A DNA stretch of 64,000 nucleotides, taken from Saprospiraceae bacterium (GTDB taxonomy: Bacteria > Bacteroidota > Bacteroidia > Chitinophagales > Saprospiraceae). Every line of letters starts with the position of its first letter. Positions within the stretch are counted from its first letter, which is position 1. The notes beneath the pieces are model-generated. The model had not been told where the DNA came from, ran no database searches, and saw nothing but the letters and a program-made list of their open reading frames with translations. The position numbers were made by a program, and so were the translations under genes. Positions 27,701 to 34,000 of the stretch are shown in pieces. Where the stretch lies: contig BQJU01000021.1 in assembly GCA_021604865.1 (NCBI GenBank), forward strand, positions 38,785 to 102,784, given 5' to 3'.

Positions 27701-28840
27701 CTGGATATTTTCGACGGACAGTTGATTAAAGTTGTTCTCATTCAAACTCCGGATATTATAGCTGAAAACAGGTTGTTTATTGTCATTCATCATTTAGCCG
27801 TAGACGGTGTATCCTGGCGTATATTAATGGGTCATTTTCGGGAATCCCTCCGGCAATTACACGAAGGTAAACCAATTGATTTGGGACAAAAAACCAGCTC
27901 TTACCGGCAATGGGTTAACGCACTTAACAACTATTGTCAAAGTGATTTAGTGGAATCGCAAAAGAGCTATTGGCAAAATACAGGCCGCGCCAACCGCCCA
28001 TTGCCCATTGACAAAGACATTGTTTATTCGGCCCCTGTTTTACACAGCGAGCAAGGCCTTTATACGGTGAAATTGCAAGCAACAGCGACCCGTGCCCTAC
28101 TCCTGGAAGTCAATCAACGATACAATACGGAGATCAATGATATTCTCCTTGCTGCACTGGCTAAAACCCTTCTCGATTGGACCCAAAAAGAGAAAGTTGT
28201 TATTGGCCTGGAAGGACATGGACGAGAATACATTACCCGAGCATTAGACACCAGTAATACGGTAGGATGGTTCACTTCGCTGTATCCGTTGTGTCTTGAA
28301 ATAAATGATCCCTCTGATTTGGGTGCGGCTATAAAGTCGGTGAAAGAACAGTTGCGCAACGTCCCCAACAAAGGAATTGGATTCGGATTATTGCGATATA
28401 TGCATCCATCAACAGCTATTCGCAATAGCCTGGCCGATGTAAAATGGGATATATTATTCAACTATTTGGGGCAATCAGATAACTTAATTGAAAGTAAAGA
28501 TCTCATTCGTAGTGCACCTGAAGACAAGGGAAAGGATATAGCTGCCGATTATATACTACCGAATAAAATTGAGATCAATAGCTTAATCAGCGATGGCGTC
28601 CTGCGCCTGGACTGGGCATTTTCTGAAAAACATTTCCATGCAGAAACCATTGAGCAACTGGCCCATGCTTATCTCGACAACCTGGAGGCACTAATCACAC
28701 ACTGTAAAGACAAGACAGAAAAGGAATTGACCCCACATGATTTGGGACTAACCGGCGAACTGACGAATGAAGAAATGGAAGCCTTAACCGGCCACCTCCA
28801 GGAAATCGCTACCGAAGGGAAGGATATTTTGAAATTTTAA
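12791..28840 (+). CDS. NRPS-2: A-T-(C-A-T)x4-E, five adenylation domains
   Basis: This is a giant 5349-residue synthetase. It begins directly with an A domain, with no docking or C domain. A1 ~8-525 (Asp221), T1 Ser near 570 (GGHS), C1 ~630-1045 (MHHIASDGWS). A2 ~1085-1590 (Asp1292), T2 near 1637 (GGHS), C2 ~1695-2125 (MHHIASDAWS). A3 ~2160-2660 (Asp2356), T3 near 2704 with GGYS instead of GGHS, C3 ~2760-3190 (LHHIASDGWS). A4 ~3225-3715 (Asp3420), T4 near 3758 (GGHS), C4 ~3815-4250 (AHHIAYDAWS). A5 ~4275-4770 (Asp4476), T5 near 4817 (GGDS), E ~4870-5340 (IHHLAVDGVSW near 5000). The single E domain follows a GGDS-type T domain, as expected. The missing first C domain is supplied by the C-terminus of NRPS-1. 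The ATG at 12791 precedes the first A-domain helix by a normal distance. Confidence 0.95.
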   Translation: MSFANVIDLFRATALKYPLATAVSTPDQTCTYQDLDRETDTLAAHLTQFGAERGELCFVFVSSPLASVKSLLSIFKAGKIYVPISLDFQDQAIGDLLQEYKPDWVILDQSTLKRFGKISQELTDTQFKTCFFDLADIAEQTIIKCGSFISCHSAVEEACLEQIVLAPEDPCYIYFTSGTSGKPKGILGAFKGIDHFIDWEINFLNLGASVRVSQFTSPTFDAFLRDLFVPICSGGTLCIPPKVGGVLKLEDLLSWIKDQKINLIHCVPSLFRELINLGESPTELPDLQYVLLSGERLFGEDVKSWCSAYGKQVKLVNLYGPSETTMIKFAYPVDLSAPLPEAIPIGQPISGCKAILLDGELRPVKAGNVGEIYLRTSYRTLGYYKNETLTKKAFVRHPLAKSDDDLLYKTGDLAIKGIDGNYHFKGRKDLQVKINGIRVELEAIESILQGLPELEDAVVLYDESSSMLAACLKTKVPAESAYFREILALKLPAYMVPGFFTFMDQFPKNSNGKTNRNKLAETVQQLIKEQNIQYIAPRNQTETALVEIWERLLKREKVGILDNFFEIGGHSLMAIRVVAQIRKTLGIEITIKDVFNYPTIETLAGILISPTDEEALPAIEVVKNRPERIPLSYSQERLWFVDQLGGSVEYHMPYVQTFGRDLNPEALEYALKTLVERHEILRTRIREEAGIAYQEIMPADNWQWSIEKIKSSGIPTDWDTLISKEINRPFDLKKDYTLRAKLFQIEDNGYVFVLVMHHIASDGWSTGIALSEILELYQSYATNRPARLAALEIQYADFTLWQRNHLNNEILEKKIDYWEERLKGIEPLNLTLDYLRPQQQSVRGEAYSFELNPDLTASLYALAKTHGATLYMLLLAAFKVLLSKYSGQSDICVGSPIANREQKELEGLIGFFANTIALRSNLENNPSFIEFLAQIKQETLNAYAHQDAPFEKIVDRVSAERDMSMSPIFQVMFVLQNAPSEIKLYQAEKAITDQVASKGELDLAHLNQSYRTSKFDLSLHALEAGEQLQFEIEYCVDLFKRETIERFGGHFLNILSAIAEAPQTGVDTLNILSTEEQNILLLDWNDTAVSLPQDQTFIDLFIEQVLRRPMAIALKYQEHTISYSELDERSNQLAHWIRSSGQKEESLVALFLDRSVDMIIGILGVLKSGAAYVPIDLNYPQDRIEYILDSLACNLILTQDQWQTQLPKREGLEIWCLDQATDKMGDFPRTLPLTSLRPSNLAYTIFTSGSTGKPKGAMVEHLGMLNHLLAKVEAFGMNEDTVMAFTAPYTFDISVWQILSTLITGGQVVVYDDKQIKNPATILSCFQEDQINLLQLVPSYLLALLETLPGKPLSGLTHISVTGEAVSKALLEQWFDRYPSIPVLNAYGPTEASDDVTHYLMHQAPDNIDVPIGKPLRNFKIYIVDKAGQICPIGVPGELWVAGIGVGRGYLNNPEKTAANFIQNPFVKGNERLYKTGDLARWRADGDLEYFGRLDDQVKINGNRIELGEIESALQEMPEVYQNVVVAKKESNGTKFLVAYVVPENEFDREVILDYLKSRLPKFMVPSLIIELAALPLTPNGKVNKKALPAPDTSPMGRENFVAPRNDRETQLAQIWKRFLGVERVGAFDNFFELGGHSLLVMRVIAAMRNEMGYGLEIRDFFVNPNIAALAAYMESEPAGMLLPPVTAIAERPQKTPLSYAQERLWFIDKLNGSTHYHVPYVQGFIRGLNLDALEYAFQQIVNRHELLRSVIKEEDGVAYQEVLPRDSWKLGFQKVAEDISPEELEQLIYQEISRPFDFSTDYMLRAKILDLGQKGFVLVLVMHHIASDAWSNNILINELYELYLSKVEGRSSSLKTLEIQYVDYALWQRNYLTGDLLENKLAYWETQLRGVQPLNLPLDFVRPRIQSSKGDTLAFKFDKTTTQRIHALCQQEGVTLFMFLLTGFKVLLHRYSGQTDICVGTPMANRGQKELEALAGLFINSVALRSDLSGNPAFAKLLSEVKTRTQEAYNHQDTPFEKVVDRIVKERDMGISPIFQVMLILENISNHDSSTEDNVLQTLELPIDHFGLEEAYGEYKNSKFDLTFKVVDGTEEILFNIDYCTDLFRQSTIERMGAHFKTLLSAVIESPNARLSDLEMLSPLETQQLLEVFNDTQYPFPTDKTILDLFLEQVTQTPDKTAIVFEGQELSYVELHERSNQLGHYLRKRGVWPESPVGICIDRSLEMMIGLLGIVKAGGAYLPIDPEYPQERISYMLEDAGITLVLGNQSSKSLLEGLEYILLDEDWQTIGLESKEMPQHNLTPENLFYIIYTSGSTGHPKGVMNQHSGVVNRLLWAQQEYGLDSEVDIVLQKTNFCFDVSVWELFWPIITGVKLVFARPGGHKDSNYLKSLIEKEGITTMHFVPSMLEVFLLDIHAGDCKDLVRVLCSGEALKPVHVKTFLEKLPTVALHNLYGPTEAAIDVTYWQVPGNVAEVPVVPIGKPVANTQLYVLDAYDALVPTGVIGELHIGGIQVARGYWNRPELTAQKFIPNKFMSNPATKLYRTGDLVRWLPDGNIEYLGRKDHQVKMRGYRIELGEIEAVLSNHKLVAQCVVLANEDKNGVKRLVAYIVPAAEFDKAGIQTYLQAHLPEYMVPALMVELQTMPLNANGKIDRKALPDPDASALVSHNTYAAPNTPIETKLVQIWKELLEVDQVGIKDDFFELGGYSLLATRVVSAVKKSMEVEIGTQDIFMYPTIEELAELIGETGKGLALPAIKKMEPRPAKIPLSYAQERLWIIDQLTGSTHYHLPLIQEFAEDTDITMLAFALKEVVNRHEALRTVIRESGEQAYQELLPADNWEADIVQLSDDAGLSDMVSDVIQLPFDLQLDYMLRAKIYHLPNKGYLLVLVLHHIASDGWSLNVLIREALEIYRAKQAGRDVELPILAMQYGDYSVWEREHLNGELLESKLTFWEQQLSGGKPLNLPLDFARPPIQSTRGGAKQFEISAELTSTLNAICREEGVTLFMLLLTAFKVLLHRYSGQDDICVGSPIANRRQKELEDLIGFFANTIALRSDLGGNPSFKALLAQVKAMTLNAYVHQDTPFAKIVERVVDKRDMSISPIFQVMFVLQNAPNEVKIEGENNSASGDTLLKSRTEFSESIGGERASKFDLTLSAIETGEKVLFDLEYGADIFHPDTINRLQQHFTQLLQSIAADIQQPIGCSNLLTQDEQKQLVEDFNATTSVYPKTQSIASLISKQAVSSPKSIALAFEGDTLTYQELEEKSNQFARHLMSNGARPGSIIGICVDRSMEMVIALLGILKSGSAYIPLDPTYPKDRIGYIMVDAQASYLVSTRELASSFDVEDGLKLILLDDDWSGEATTKVSATTGANDLAYIIYTSGSTGRPKGVMIEHQSLVNFLYGMQENFQLGQNSSLLAVTTFSFDIAYLELFLPLLTGAKVVLASSADAIDGLALQQLIRQHRPTHLQATPATWQLLVDSGWRNEEEVVILTGGEAIKESLKTALTKLSDAGVWNMYGPTETTIWSTMQELKADDQVMIGRPIANTQIYILDKQDQLCPIGIAGELCIGGDGLARGYLNRQELTDEKFVINPVSGQGKVYRTGDLARWSSNGQLEYLGRIDDQVKIRGYRIELGEIEAVLNESPHVRQCKVIAREDVNGIQRLVAYIIPEGPFDKTAIRTLLKGKLPEYMVPGLILELAAFPLTPNGKLDKNALPNPTTADFSSHAFVAPESPAEKQMATIWQKLLGLEQIGIYDDFFELGGHSLLATRVVSSVRKELHLDISIRDLFLHSTIKELVLAMEGKAYLSSTPDIQQNASSNQPIPLSYSQERIWFLDKLNGSTEYHMPYVQYFDQELMIPALEHALTTIIDRHSILRTVIREEEGIACQEILDVNNWQLVIEQQGDKSLQSMIEAMIEKPFDLANDYMFRASLINLKEEGHLLLMVAHHIAYDAWSSNILTNELSELYLAKTNGRPPVLQPLTFQYADFARWQRQNLSGTALDKKLTYWEAKLADLSPLNLPVDYPRPKVQSKHGALSNFVIAEALTDELKAICQQEGVTLFMLLLTAFKVLLYKYTGQKDICIGTVTANRDQQELENLIGFFVNTIALRSNLEGNPEFRQLLTAVKETTIDAYSHQDAPFEKVIDRLIEKRDPSRSPLFQVLFVLQNAPDKVQLKAAEKAIAESATTASQLVFDKVEKATLKAKFDLTFQVTEVNGQLKADIEYCADLFKPETIDRMQGHFMKLLGSIAKQPDLRLDAVNILATAERQQLLETFNASEVSYPNEKTALDYFLEQSRHKSDNTALVFGEEVLTYRELNDRSNQLGWFLNKKGIGHDDLVAVCMDRSIDMIISVLATLKTGAAYIPVDPAYPSSRIQYILDDARVPLVITHQNTAETFEKDQTAQLVLFDRDWAEIKQESIDNLKNLPTSDQLAYVVYTSGSTGNPKGVMVQHRALANLIHWHLDVYRVTENSRATLYAGVGFDASIWELWPYLSVGASLTIIHKEQRLSIDLLFDYFVEQGITHSFLPTALIPSFVTISKNRKTALEYLLTGGDALSAVDISDLDYTLVNNYGPSENAVVASYYALSHADIDRTPYIGKPVSNVQLYLLDGDKNLVPVGVEGEIYIGGHSLALGYLNQPELTAEKFITNPFSNHPEAKLYKTGDLARRHPDGNLEFLGRKDDQVKIRGYRIELGEIESVLSECALLFQGVVILWEDTQGEKRLVAYVVSKETFEKEKISHFLETRLPQYMVPSIIINMASLPLTANGKIDKKALPKPDMNEIAGKVYVAPRHEVEKQLATIWIELLTVERVGIYDNFFELGGDSIISIQVVSRAKRYGLELQPKDVFAHQTIAALAKQIAKNANKVDAEQGLLSGHVELLPIQKWFLESGYLSKSHFNQSHLFQIDKSVPGVHLSTVVNAMITHHDALRLKFINQNGHWEQAYEPLNDVFEITAVQGETAAEISENITKTCEGYQASLDIFDGQLIKVVLIQTPDIIAENRLFIVIHHLAVDGVSWRILMGHFRESLRQLHEGKPIDLGQKTSSYRQWVNALNNYCQSDLVESQKSYWQNTGRANRPLPIDKDIVYSAPVLHSEQGLYTVKLQATATRALLLEVNQRYNTEINDILLAALAKTLLDWTQKEKVVIGLEGHGREYITRALDTSNTVGWFTSLYPLCLEINDPSDLGAAIKSVKEQLRNVPNKGIGFGLLRYMHPSTAIRNSLADVKWDILFNYLGQSDNLIESKDLIRSAPEDKGKDIAADYILPNKIEINSLISDGVLRLDWAFSEKHFHAETIEQLAHAYLDNLEALITHCKDKTEKELTPHDLGLTGELTNEEMEALTGHLQEIATEGKDILKF
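12797..14640 (+). other. NRPS module 2 A-T (C supplied by NRPS-1), Asp/MeAsp/Glu-like
   Basis: The pocket reads D-A-R-H-L-G-L-M-I-K, with the core-4 variant FDAFLRD. The DARH start with G at position 6 and K at 10 resembles the microcystin/nodularin beta-methyl-Asp code (DARHVGIFVK, from memory), where the residue is D-configured and linked through the side-chain carboxyl. The neighbouring racemase and SyrP-like oxygenase fit an acidic residue. The A3 motif is TSGTSGKPKG. The T domain carries GGHSLMAIR. Assignment to Asp rather than Glu or a derivative is open. Confidence 0.5.
14665..17830 (+). other. NRPS module 3 (C-A-T), specificity not assigned
   Basis: The C domain has MHHIASDGWS. The pocket reads D-I-W-Q-S-T-A-D-D-K (Asp1292 of FDISVWQ; YGPTEASDDV). 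I do not recognise this code with enough certainty to name a residue. Two Asp residues at the pocket base could suggest a polar or cationic substrate. The T domain is GGHSLLVMR. Confidence 0.5.
17865..21030 (+). other. NRPS module 4 (C-A-T), Ser
   Basis: The pocket reads D-V-W-H-L-S-L-I-D-K (Asp2356 of FDVSVWE; LYGPTEAAIDV), which is the canonical Ser code. The C-domain motif is MHHIASDAWS with Ala for Gly. The T-domain core is GGYSLLATR, with Tyr in the usual His position before the attachment Ser. Confidence 0.75.
21065..24180 (+). other. NRPS module 5 (C-A-T), Gly
   Basis: The pocket reads D-I-L-Q-L-G-M-I-W-K (Asp3420 of FDIAYLE; MYGPTETTIW), one residue from the Gly code DILQLGLIWK. The C domain has LHHIASDGWS and the T domain GGHSLLATR. 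Confidence 0.65.
24220..28800 (+). other. NRPS module 6 (C-A-T-E), D-Leu
   Basis: The pocket reads D-A-W-F-L-G-N-V-V-K (Asp4476 of FDASIWE; NYGPSENAVV), the canonical Leu code. The T domain has GGDSIISIQ, the form used before epimerisation domains. The E domain keeps IHHLAVDGVSW. D-Leu should be passed to NRPS-3, whose first C domain is of the SPLQEG-type that here always follows an E domain. Confidence 0.75.
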
Positions 28841-28851
28841 AGAAAAAAAAC

Positions 28852-29892
28852 ATGCAATCTATTGATACGGTCCAGCATTTAACCGCTGTTCAGTTTAACA
28901 AACTGTATTTTCAGGAAAATAAACCCGTCATCATAAAAGGTGGCGTAAAAGAGGCCAAATCCTATAATCATTGGTCGCTTGATTATTTGAAATCAAAATT
29001 TGCAAACCGTCCGGTCAGGGTGTTTTACAGTGAATCGGGCTATTACAATTTCAATGTCCAGGGGCAAATGGTTCCTATCCAGGTGTCTTTTGAAGAAGCC
29101 ACAGAATACTTCACCTCCAATCAGTATAACAACAAGTCGTATTATATGCAGCAGGTATCCATTCCTGATGTTTTTCCGGAGCTAATGGATGATCTGGAAA
29201 CCCCTGAATGGAACCTTCCATCTGATCTGATCAATGTGGTGAATTTGTGGATTGGTGGCGCAGGATGTGTAACGCCACTTCACTATGATTTTGCGCAAAA
29301 TTTTTTGATCCAAATTATGGGTAGAAAAGAGCTCACCCTATTCGCGCCTACTGATGCGCCCTATTTGTACCCTAGTGAAGCAGGCAAAGTGCACCTGAGT
29401 CAAATCAATCTGGATGCAGTAGATTATGCACAATTCCCCTTATTCAGGCAGGCGAAACCTTTCCGCTGTAGCCTTGAACCGGGAGATGTATTATTTCTGC
29501 CGCCGGGATGGTGGCACCACGTTCGCTCATTGGATGCTGCCATAAGTGTGAATTACTGGTGGAACCGTTTTGAGCTGATTCCTGGCATAGGCATGGAACA
29601 ATATCCTGTTGCTGTCTTAACCAAAGAAATCAACCGCTTTCTCGAAGCTGGCCTTCCAATCGACCACCAGGATGCAGAAGGAGAGTTTTTACTGATCAAT
29701 GCTATTGGCAAGGGATATGTAAATATAGTAGAGGCGTTTTTATCATTGGGAGCCAATGCCAATCTGGTGAGCACCCATTTCCGGCCTGGAAAGACTGCAC
29801 TAGAAATAGCCACAGCCTCAGGGCAGCATAAAATGGTTAGCCTGCTACAACAATACGGAGCTAAAGAAAAGCAACCCAACGCAAGCCATTAA
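28852..29892 (+). CDS. FIH/JmjC-like (cupin_8) Fe(II)/2-oxoglutarate oxygenase with ankyrin-like tail, copy 1
   Basis: The 346-residue protein has a JmjC/cupin_8 core. The first metal motif is His144-x-Asp146 (LHYDFAQNF), followed by a predicted 2-oxoglutarate Lys region (GRKELTLF), and the distal His is in PPGWWHHVRS (His222/His223). This layout is that of factor-inhibiting-HIF-like hydroxylases, which act on the beta carbon of Asn/Asp. Residues ~275-340 contain two ankyrin-like repeats (EFLLINAIGKGYVNIVEAFL; GKTALEIATASGQHKMVSLL). The gene begins 11 bases after the NRPS-2 stop, so it belongs to the operon. It probably beta-hydroxylates a carrier-bound residue, and Asn (modules 7, 10, 12) is an attractive target. 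Substrate and timing are inferred. Confidence 0.82.
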   Translation: MQSIDTVQHLTAVQFNKLYFQENKPVIIKGGVKEAKSYNHWSLDYLKSKFANRPVRVFYSESGYYNFNVQGQMVPIQVSFEEATEYFTSNQYNNKSYYMQQVSIPDVFPELMDDLETPEWNLPSDLINVVNLWIGGAGCVTPLHYDFAQNFLIQIMGRKELTLFAPTDAPYLYPSEAGKVHLSQINLDAVDYAQFPLFRQAKPFRCSLEPGDVLFLPPGWWHHVRSLDAAISVNYWWNRFELIPGIGMEQYPVAVLTKEINRFLEAGLPIDHQDAEGEFLLINAIGKGYVNIVEAFLSLGANANLVSTHFRPGKTALEIATASGQHKMVSLLQQYGAKEKQPNASH

Positions 29893-29935
29893 TCATTCCC
29901 TTCGATCTTTTTCAACAAACGAAAATTAACAGCTC

Positions 29936-30988
29936 ATGCATACCATTGACATTGTTCACCATATTAGTCCCTTAGAATTCAACCAACAATATTTCCAGGA
30001 GCACAAACCTGTTCTCATCAAAGGAGGAGGAAAGGATAGCAAAAGCTTTAACCACTGGTCGTTTGATTACTTGAAAAACAGGTTTCCGGAACGCCCGGTT
30101 CGCGTATTTTATAGTGAAACCGGTTACTACAATGGTAATCTACAAGATATGATGACTCCCTTCTTGGCGCCATTTGGAGAAGCGATTGATTATTGCAATT
30201 CAGGTAAATACGACAATAAATCGTATTACATGAAAATGCTTTCCTTACCGGAGGTTTTCCCGGAACTGATGAACGAATTGGAGCTTCCGAAATGGAATTT
30301 GCCCACTGATGTCTTTGATAGTGTGAATTTGTGGATTGGTGGCGCAGGATGTATTACTTCCCTGCATTTTGATTTTGCACACAACTTTTTTATGCAGATT
30401 GTTGGCAGAAAGGAGTTCACTTTATTCTCACCGAAAGATACCCCCAATTTGTATCCAAGTCCAATGGGTAAAACCAATGTCAGTCAGCTCAATCTCGAAG
30501 CTGTGGATTACGAAAAATTCCCACTTTTTCGCAATGCAACCCCTCTAAAGGTTGTCGTAGAACCCGGAGATATCCTTTTCAACCCTCCTGGTTGGTGGCA
30601 CCATGTCCGCTCACTGGATAATGCCATTAGCCTCACTTCCTGGTGGCATCGGTTTGAACTAATCAACGGCATCGGCCTGGAGCATTTTCCGGTACAGGAA
30701 ATTACCGAAGATATCGGACGCTACCTAGCAGCGGGTATGTCCATCGACCATAAAGGTTTAGATGGAGAATACCTGATGATATCGGCCATCCAAAAGGGGT
30801 TTACAAATGTTGTTGAAGCGCTTTTGACGTTGGGAGGCAATCCCAATTTGATCAGTATACAATATCGTCCCAGTCAATCCGCAATGGCCATAGCCAAGGA
30901 ATTGGGGCATGAAAAAATTGTCCGCCTGTTACAACAATACGGCGCAAAAGAGAGACAGCCGGATATGACCGATTCCAGCGTCAGCTAA
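29936..30988 (+). CDS. FIH/JmjC-like (cupin_8) Fe(II)/2-oxoglutarate oxygenase with ankyrin-like tail, copy 2
   Basis: This 350-residue paralogue of the preceding gene is alignable end to end without large gaps and is clearly more than half identical by eye. The metal ligands are preserved: His144-x-Asp146 (LHFDFAHNF) and distal His in PPGWWHHVRS. The ankyrin-like tail is also kept (EYLMISAIQKGFTNVVEALL; SAMAIAKELGHEKIVRLL). Tandem duplication followed by divergence suggests the two enzymes act on different modules or residues (for instance Asn and Asp), or at different positions of the peptide. It precedes NRPS-3 by 76 bases, which hold no hairpin I would call a terminator. Confidence 0.82.
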   Translation: MHTIDIVHHISPLEFNQQYFQEHKPVLIKGGGKDSKSFNHWSFDYLKNRFPERPVRVFYSETGYYNGNLQDMMTPFLAPFGEAIDYCNSGKYDNKSYYMKMLSLPEVFPELMNELELPKWNLPTDVFDSVNLWIGGAGCITSLHFDFAHNFFMQIVGRKEFTLFSPKDTPNLYPSPMGKTNVSQLNLEAVDYEKFPLFRNATPLKVVVEPGDILFNPPGWWHHVRSLDNAISLTSWWHRFELINGIGLEHFPVQEITEDIGRYLAAGMSIDHKGLDGEYLMISAIQKGFTNVVEALLTLGGNPNLISIQYRPSQSAMAIAKELGHEKIVRLLQQYGAKERQPDMTDSSVS

Positions 30989-31064
30989 ATCCCTAAGGGG
31001 GCAGCGTAAAATCAGGGTATCCTCATTTTTCAAAACAACCATTCCCAATAAGCAATAGGCAATT

Positions 31065-34000
31065 ATGAAAGTTTTTATAGAAAAATTAGCAGCACAAGGT
31101 TTGTTTTTAGTAGCCCAGAATGAAGGCTTGGTACTTAGGAGTAGAAATGGAGAATTGACAGAAGAGCAGGTTACTCAAATCAGGAACGATAAAAGTATCA
31201 CAACCTTTATTCAGGAAAACAAAGACGAGCTGCTCCAGGAAGTCAAAAATCAAAAAGTAGCTTCCCGATTCTATAAGTTAAGCCCGCTCCAGGAAGGTAT
31301 CCTGTTTCATCACCTTTTTGATAAAAACAGTAAAGCTTACGTTGAGCAACTTCGCCTGGATTTTCCTGAAGGGGTCGATATTGAAATCTTAAAAAAATCC
31401 CTGAATTATGTCATTGGCAATTACAGCATCCTGAGAACCAATTTCATCTATGATCAGGCAAAAATCCCCGTTCAATGTGTATTTGATCAGGTGAAATTGC
31501 CCCTTGAGTTGCTGGATTACAGTAAGCTGTCGTCAGCAGAAAAAGCCAAGCGATTCACCGAATTTCTGGAAATAGACGTCCAGCGTAGTTTCGATATGCA
31601 AGTCGCCCCCTTAATGCGACTGACTTTGGTTGACATGGGCGACAATTTCTTTAAAATGGTATGGACTTCTCATCATATATTGCTGGATGGCTGGTCGATG
31701 TCGATTGTTATGGCGGAGGTGATTGATGCTTATGAAACTTATGCCAGCGGCGAAACGCCCGTCATTAAGCAGGAAGACAAATACGAAGATTTCATCAAAT
31801 ACATCGCACAGAGAGACCAATACGAAGAGGAGCTGTTCTGGAAATCCTATCTAAAGAATTTTTCTGAAAACACCTTATTGCCATTTGTGCACACTGCCGG
31901 AAGCCACAATACGGGTGCCGGCATTGCTAAAAAATACCTCGATTTAACTGACGAATTTACAAATACACTCAAGGCTTACTGCCAACAAAATCAATTGACG
32001 GTAAATACGCTTCTACAGGGCGTCTGGTCATTGATTTTGTCAAAATATACAGGAAAGGATAAAGTCGTATTTGGCGTTCCGGTCTCAGGCCGACCTTCCG
32101 ATTTAGCCAATGCTGAACAACGCGTAGGTTTATATTTGAATACCCTACCCTTGTTTGTGGAATTGGCACAGGATGCTCAAATTGAGGATTGGCTGCGGGC
32201 TATCCAACAAAACAATATCGAGGCCAGGGAATTTCAGCATACCGCGCTCAATAAGATCCAGCAATGGATTGGCACACAGGGCGATTTCTTTGATAGTATC
32301 CTGGTATTTGAGAACTATCCCATTCGCAAGGCCATCTCAGGAAGTGATAGCCGGTTGAAAATTGAAAACGTGGTATTGGAAGAACAATCCAATTATTTGT
32401 TGAATATTTCAGTCGTACTGGAAGGCACTTTGCAGGTTATCTTCAGGTATAATGAAGAACTGATGGATGCCAGCTATGTAGAGGGCATGAAAGGCCATTT
32501 TTTCCAGTTATTAAACCAGATCGTTGAAGGGCAAGCTAGCACTATCGCTGAACTTGAATTGTTGACAACGACAGAAAAACACCAACTGCTACAAACCTTT
32601 AATAATACAGAAGTTAATTATCCAACAGACCAAACCCCTATCGATCTATTTAGGGAGCAAGTCCAAAAATCGGCCGATCAAATCGCTGTCTCCTTTGAAA
32701 AACAACGGCTTAGCTATAAGGATCTGGATGAACAGTCGGATAAATTGGCCAAGTATTTAAAAGATCAAGTATCCATTTCTTCAGGAGACCTGGTGGGCAT
32801 AATGATGCATCCATCTACCTACACCATTATCTCCATTTTAGGAGTATTAAAAGCCGGGGCTGCCTATGTGCCGATGGCGCTGGATGATCCCGCATCTCGC
32901 CGACAATTTATTGTAAAGGATACCAATATAAAGGCACTGATCATTGAAATGGAAAACCTGTTTGATGTAACGGGCCTGGAGGTAGAAGCCATTGCCATTG
33001 ATATCCTGCTGGATGAATTTGAGGATGCCACTCCAGCTGATCAGGTAAAAATCAAGCCGGATCAGCTTGCTTATGTTTTGTATACCTCTGGCTCTACCGG
33101 CGTACCCAAAGGAGTACAGGTGGGCCATGGCAGCTTGATGAATTACGTAAATTATGGTTTGGAAAAATATGGCACTGGTGATCAGGCTCTTAGTTTTCCC
33201 TATTTTACCCCCCTAACCTTTGACCTGACGCAAACGAGTATTTTATTGACGCTACTTTCAGGTGGCACCTTGTTTATTCCCGCTGGTCTGGAGGTTGCTG
33301 ATCAAATACAACAAATATTGTCCAATGAGGACATCAACGCACTGAAATTGACGCCCTCTCACGTCGGCTTAATTGATGCAGAGGATTCTACGCATATTTC
33401 CACCTTTATTCTTGGTGGAGAGGCACTGCTGCCAGCCCAGGTAGAAAAGCTCCATACGATCAGTCCTCTAGCCAGGGTGTATAACGAGTACGGCCCCACT
33501 GAAGCAACGATTGGCTGCTCGGTATGGGAGGCACCAAAAGAGGCCGAAGACAATGTTTCTATTCTGATAGGCAAACCGATTGCCAATACCCAAATCTATA
33601 TCCTCGGCCAAAGTGACGAATTGCTTCCAGTTGGGGTGATTGGCGAATTGTGTATAGGAGGAGCCGGATTGGCGCAGGGATATTGGAACCGGGCAGATTT
33701 GACAGCATCGAAATTTATCACCCTTACAATAGATGCCGATACGACCGTTAAACTCTATAAAAGTGGCGACCTCGCCCGCTGGCTGCCAGATGGTCAGTTG
33801 GAATTGATTGGCAGAAAGGATGATCAGGTCAAGATTCGCGGTCATCGCATTGAGCTGGGAGAAGTAGAACACAGAATCCGCGAATACGAGCATGTGGAAG
33901 ATGCTGTAGTCGTTTGCAGAGAGCGGGAAGAGATTGGAAAAGAACTAATCGTTTATTATTTACCGGCTACTCCGAATTTTTATACCACAAGAAAAATTCT

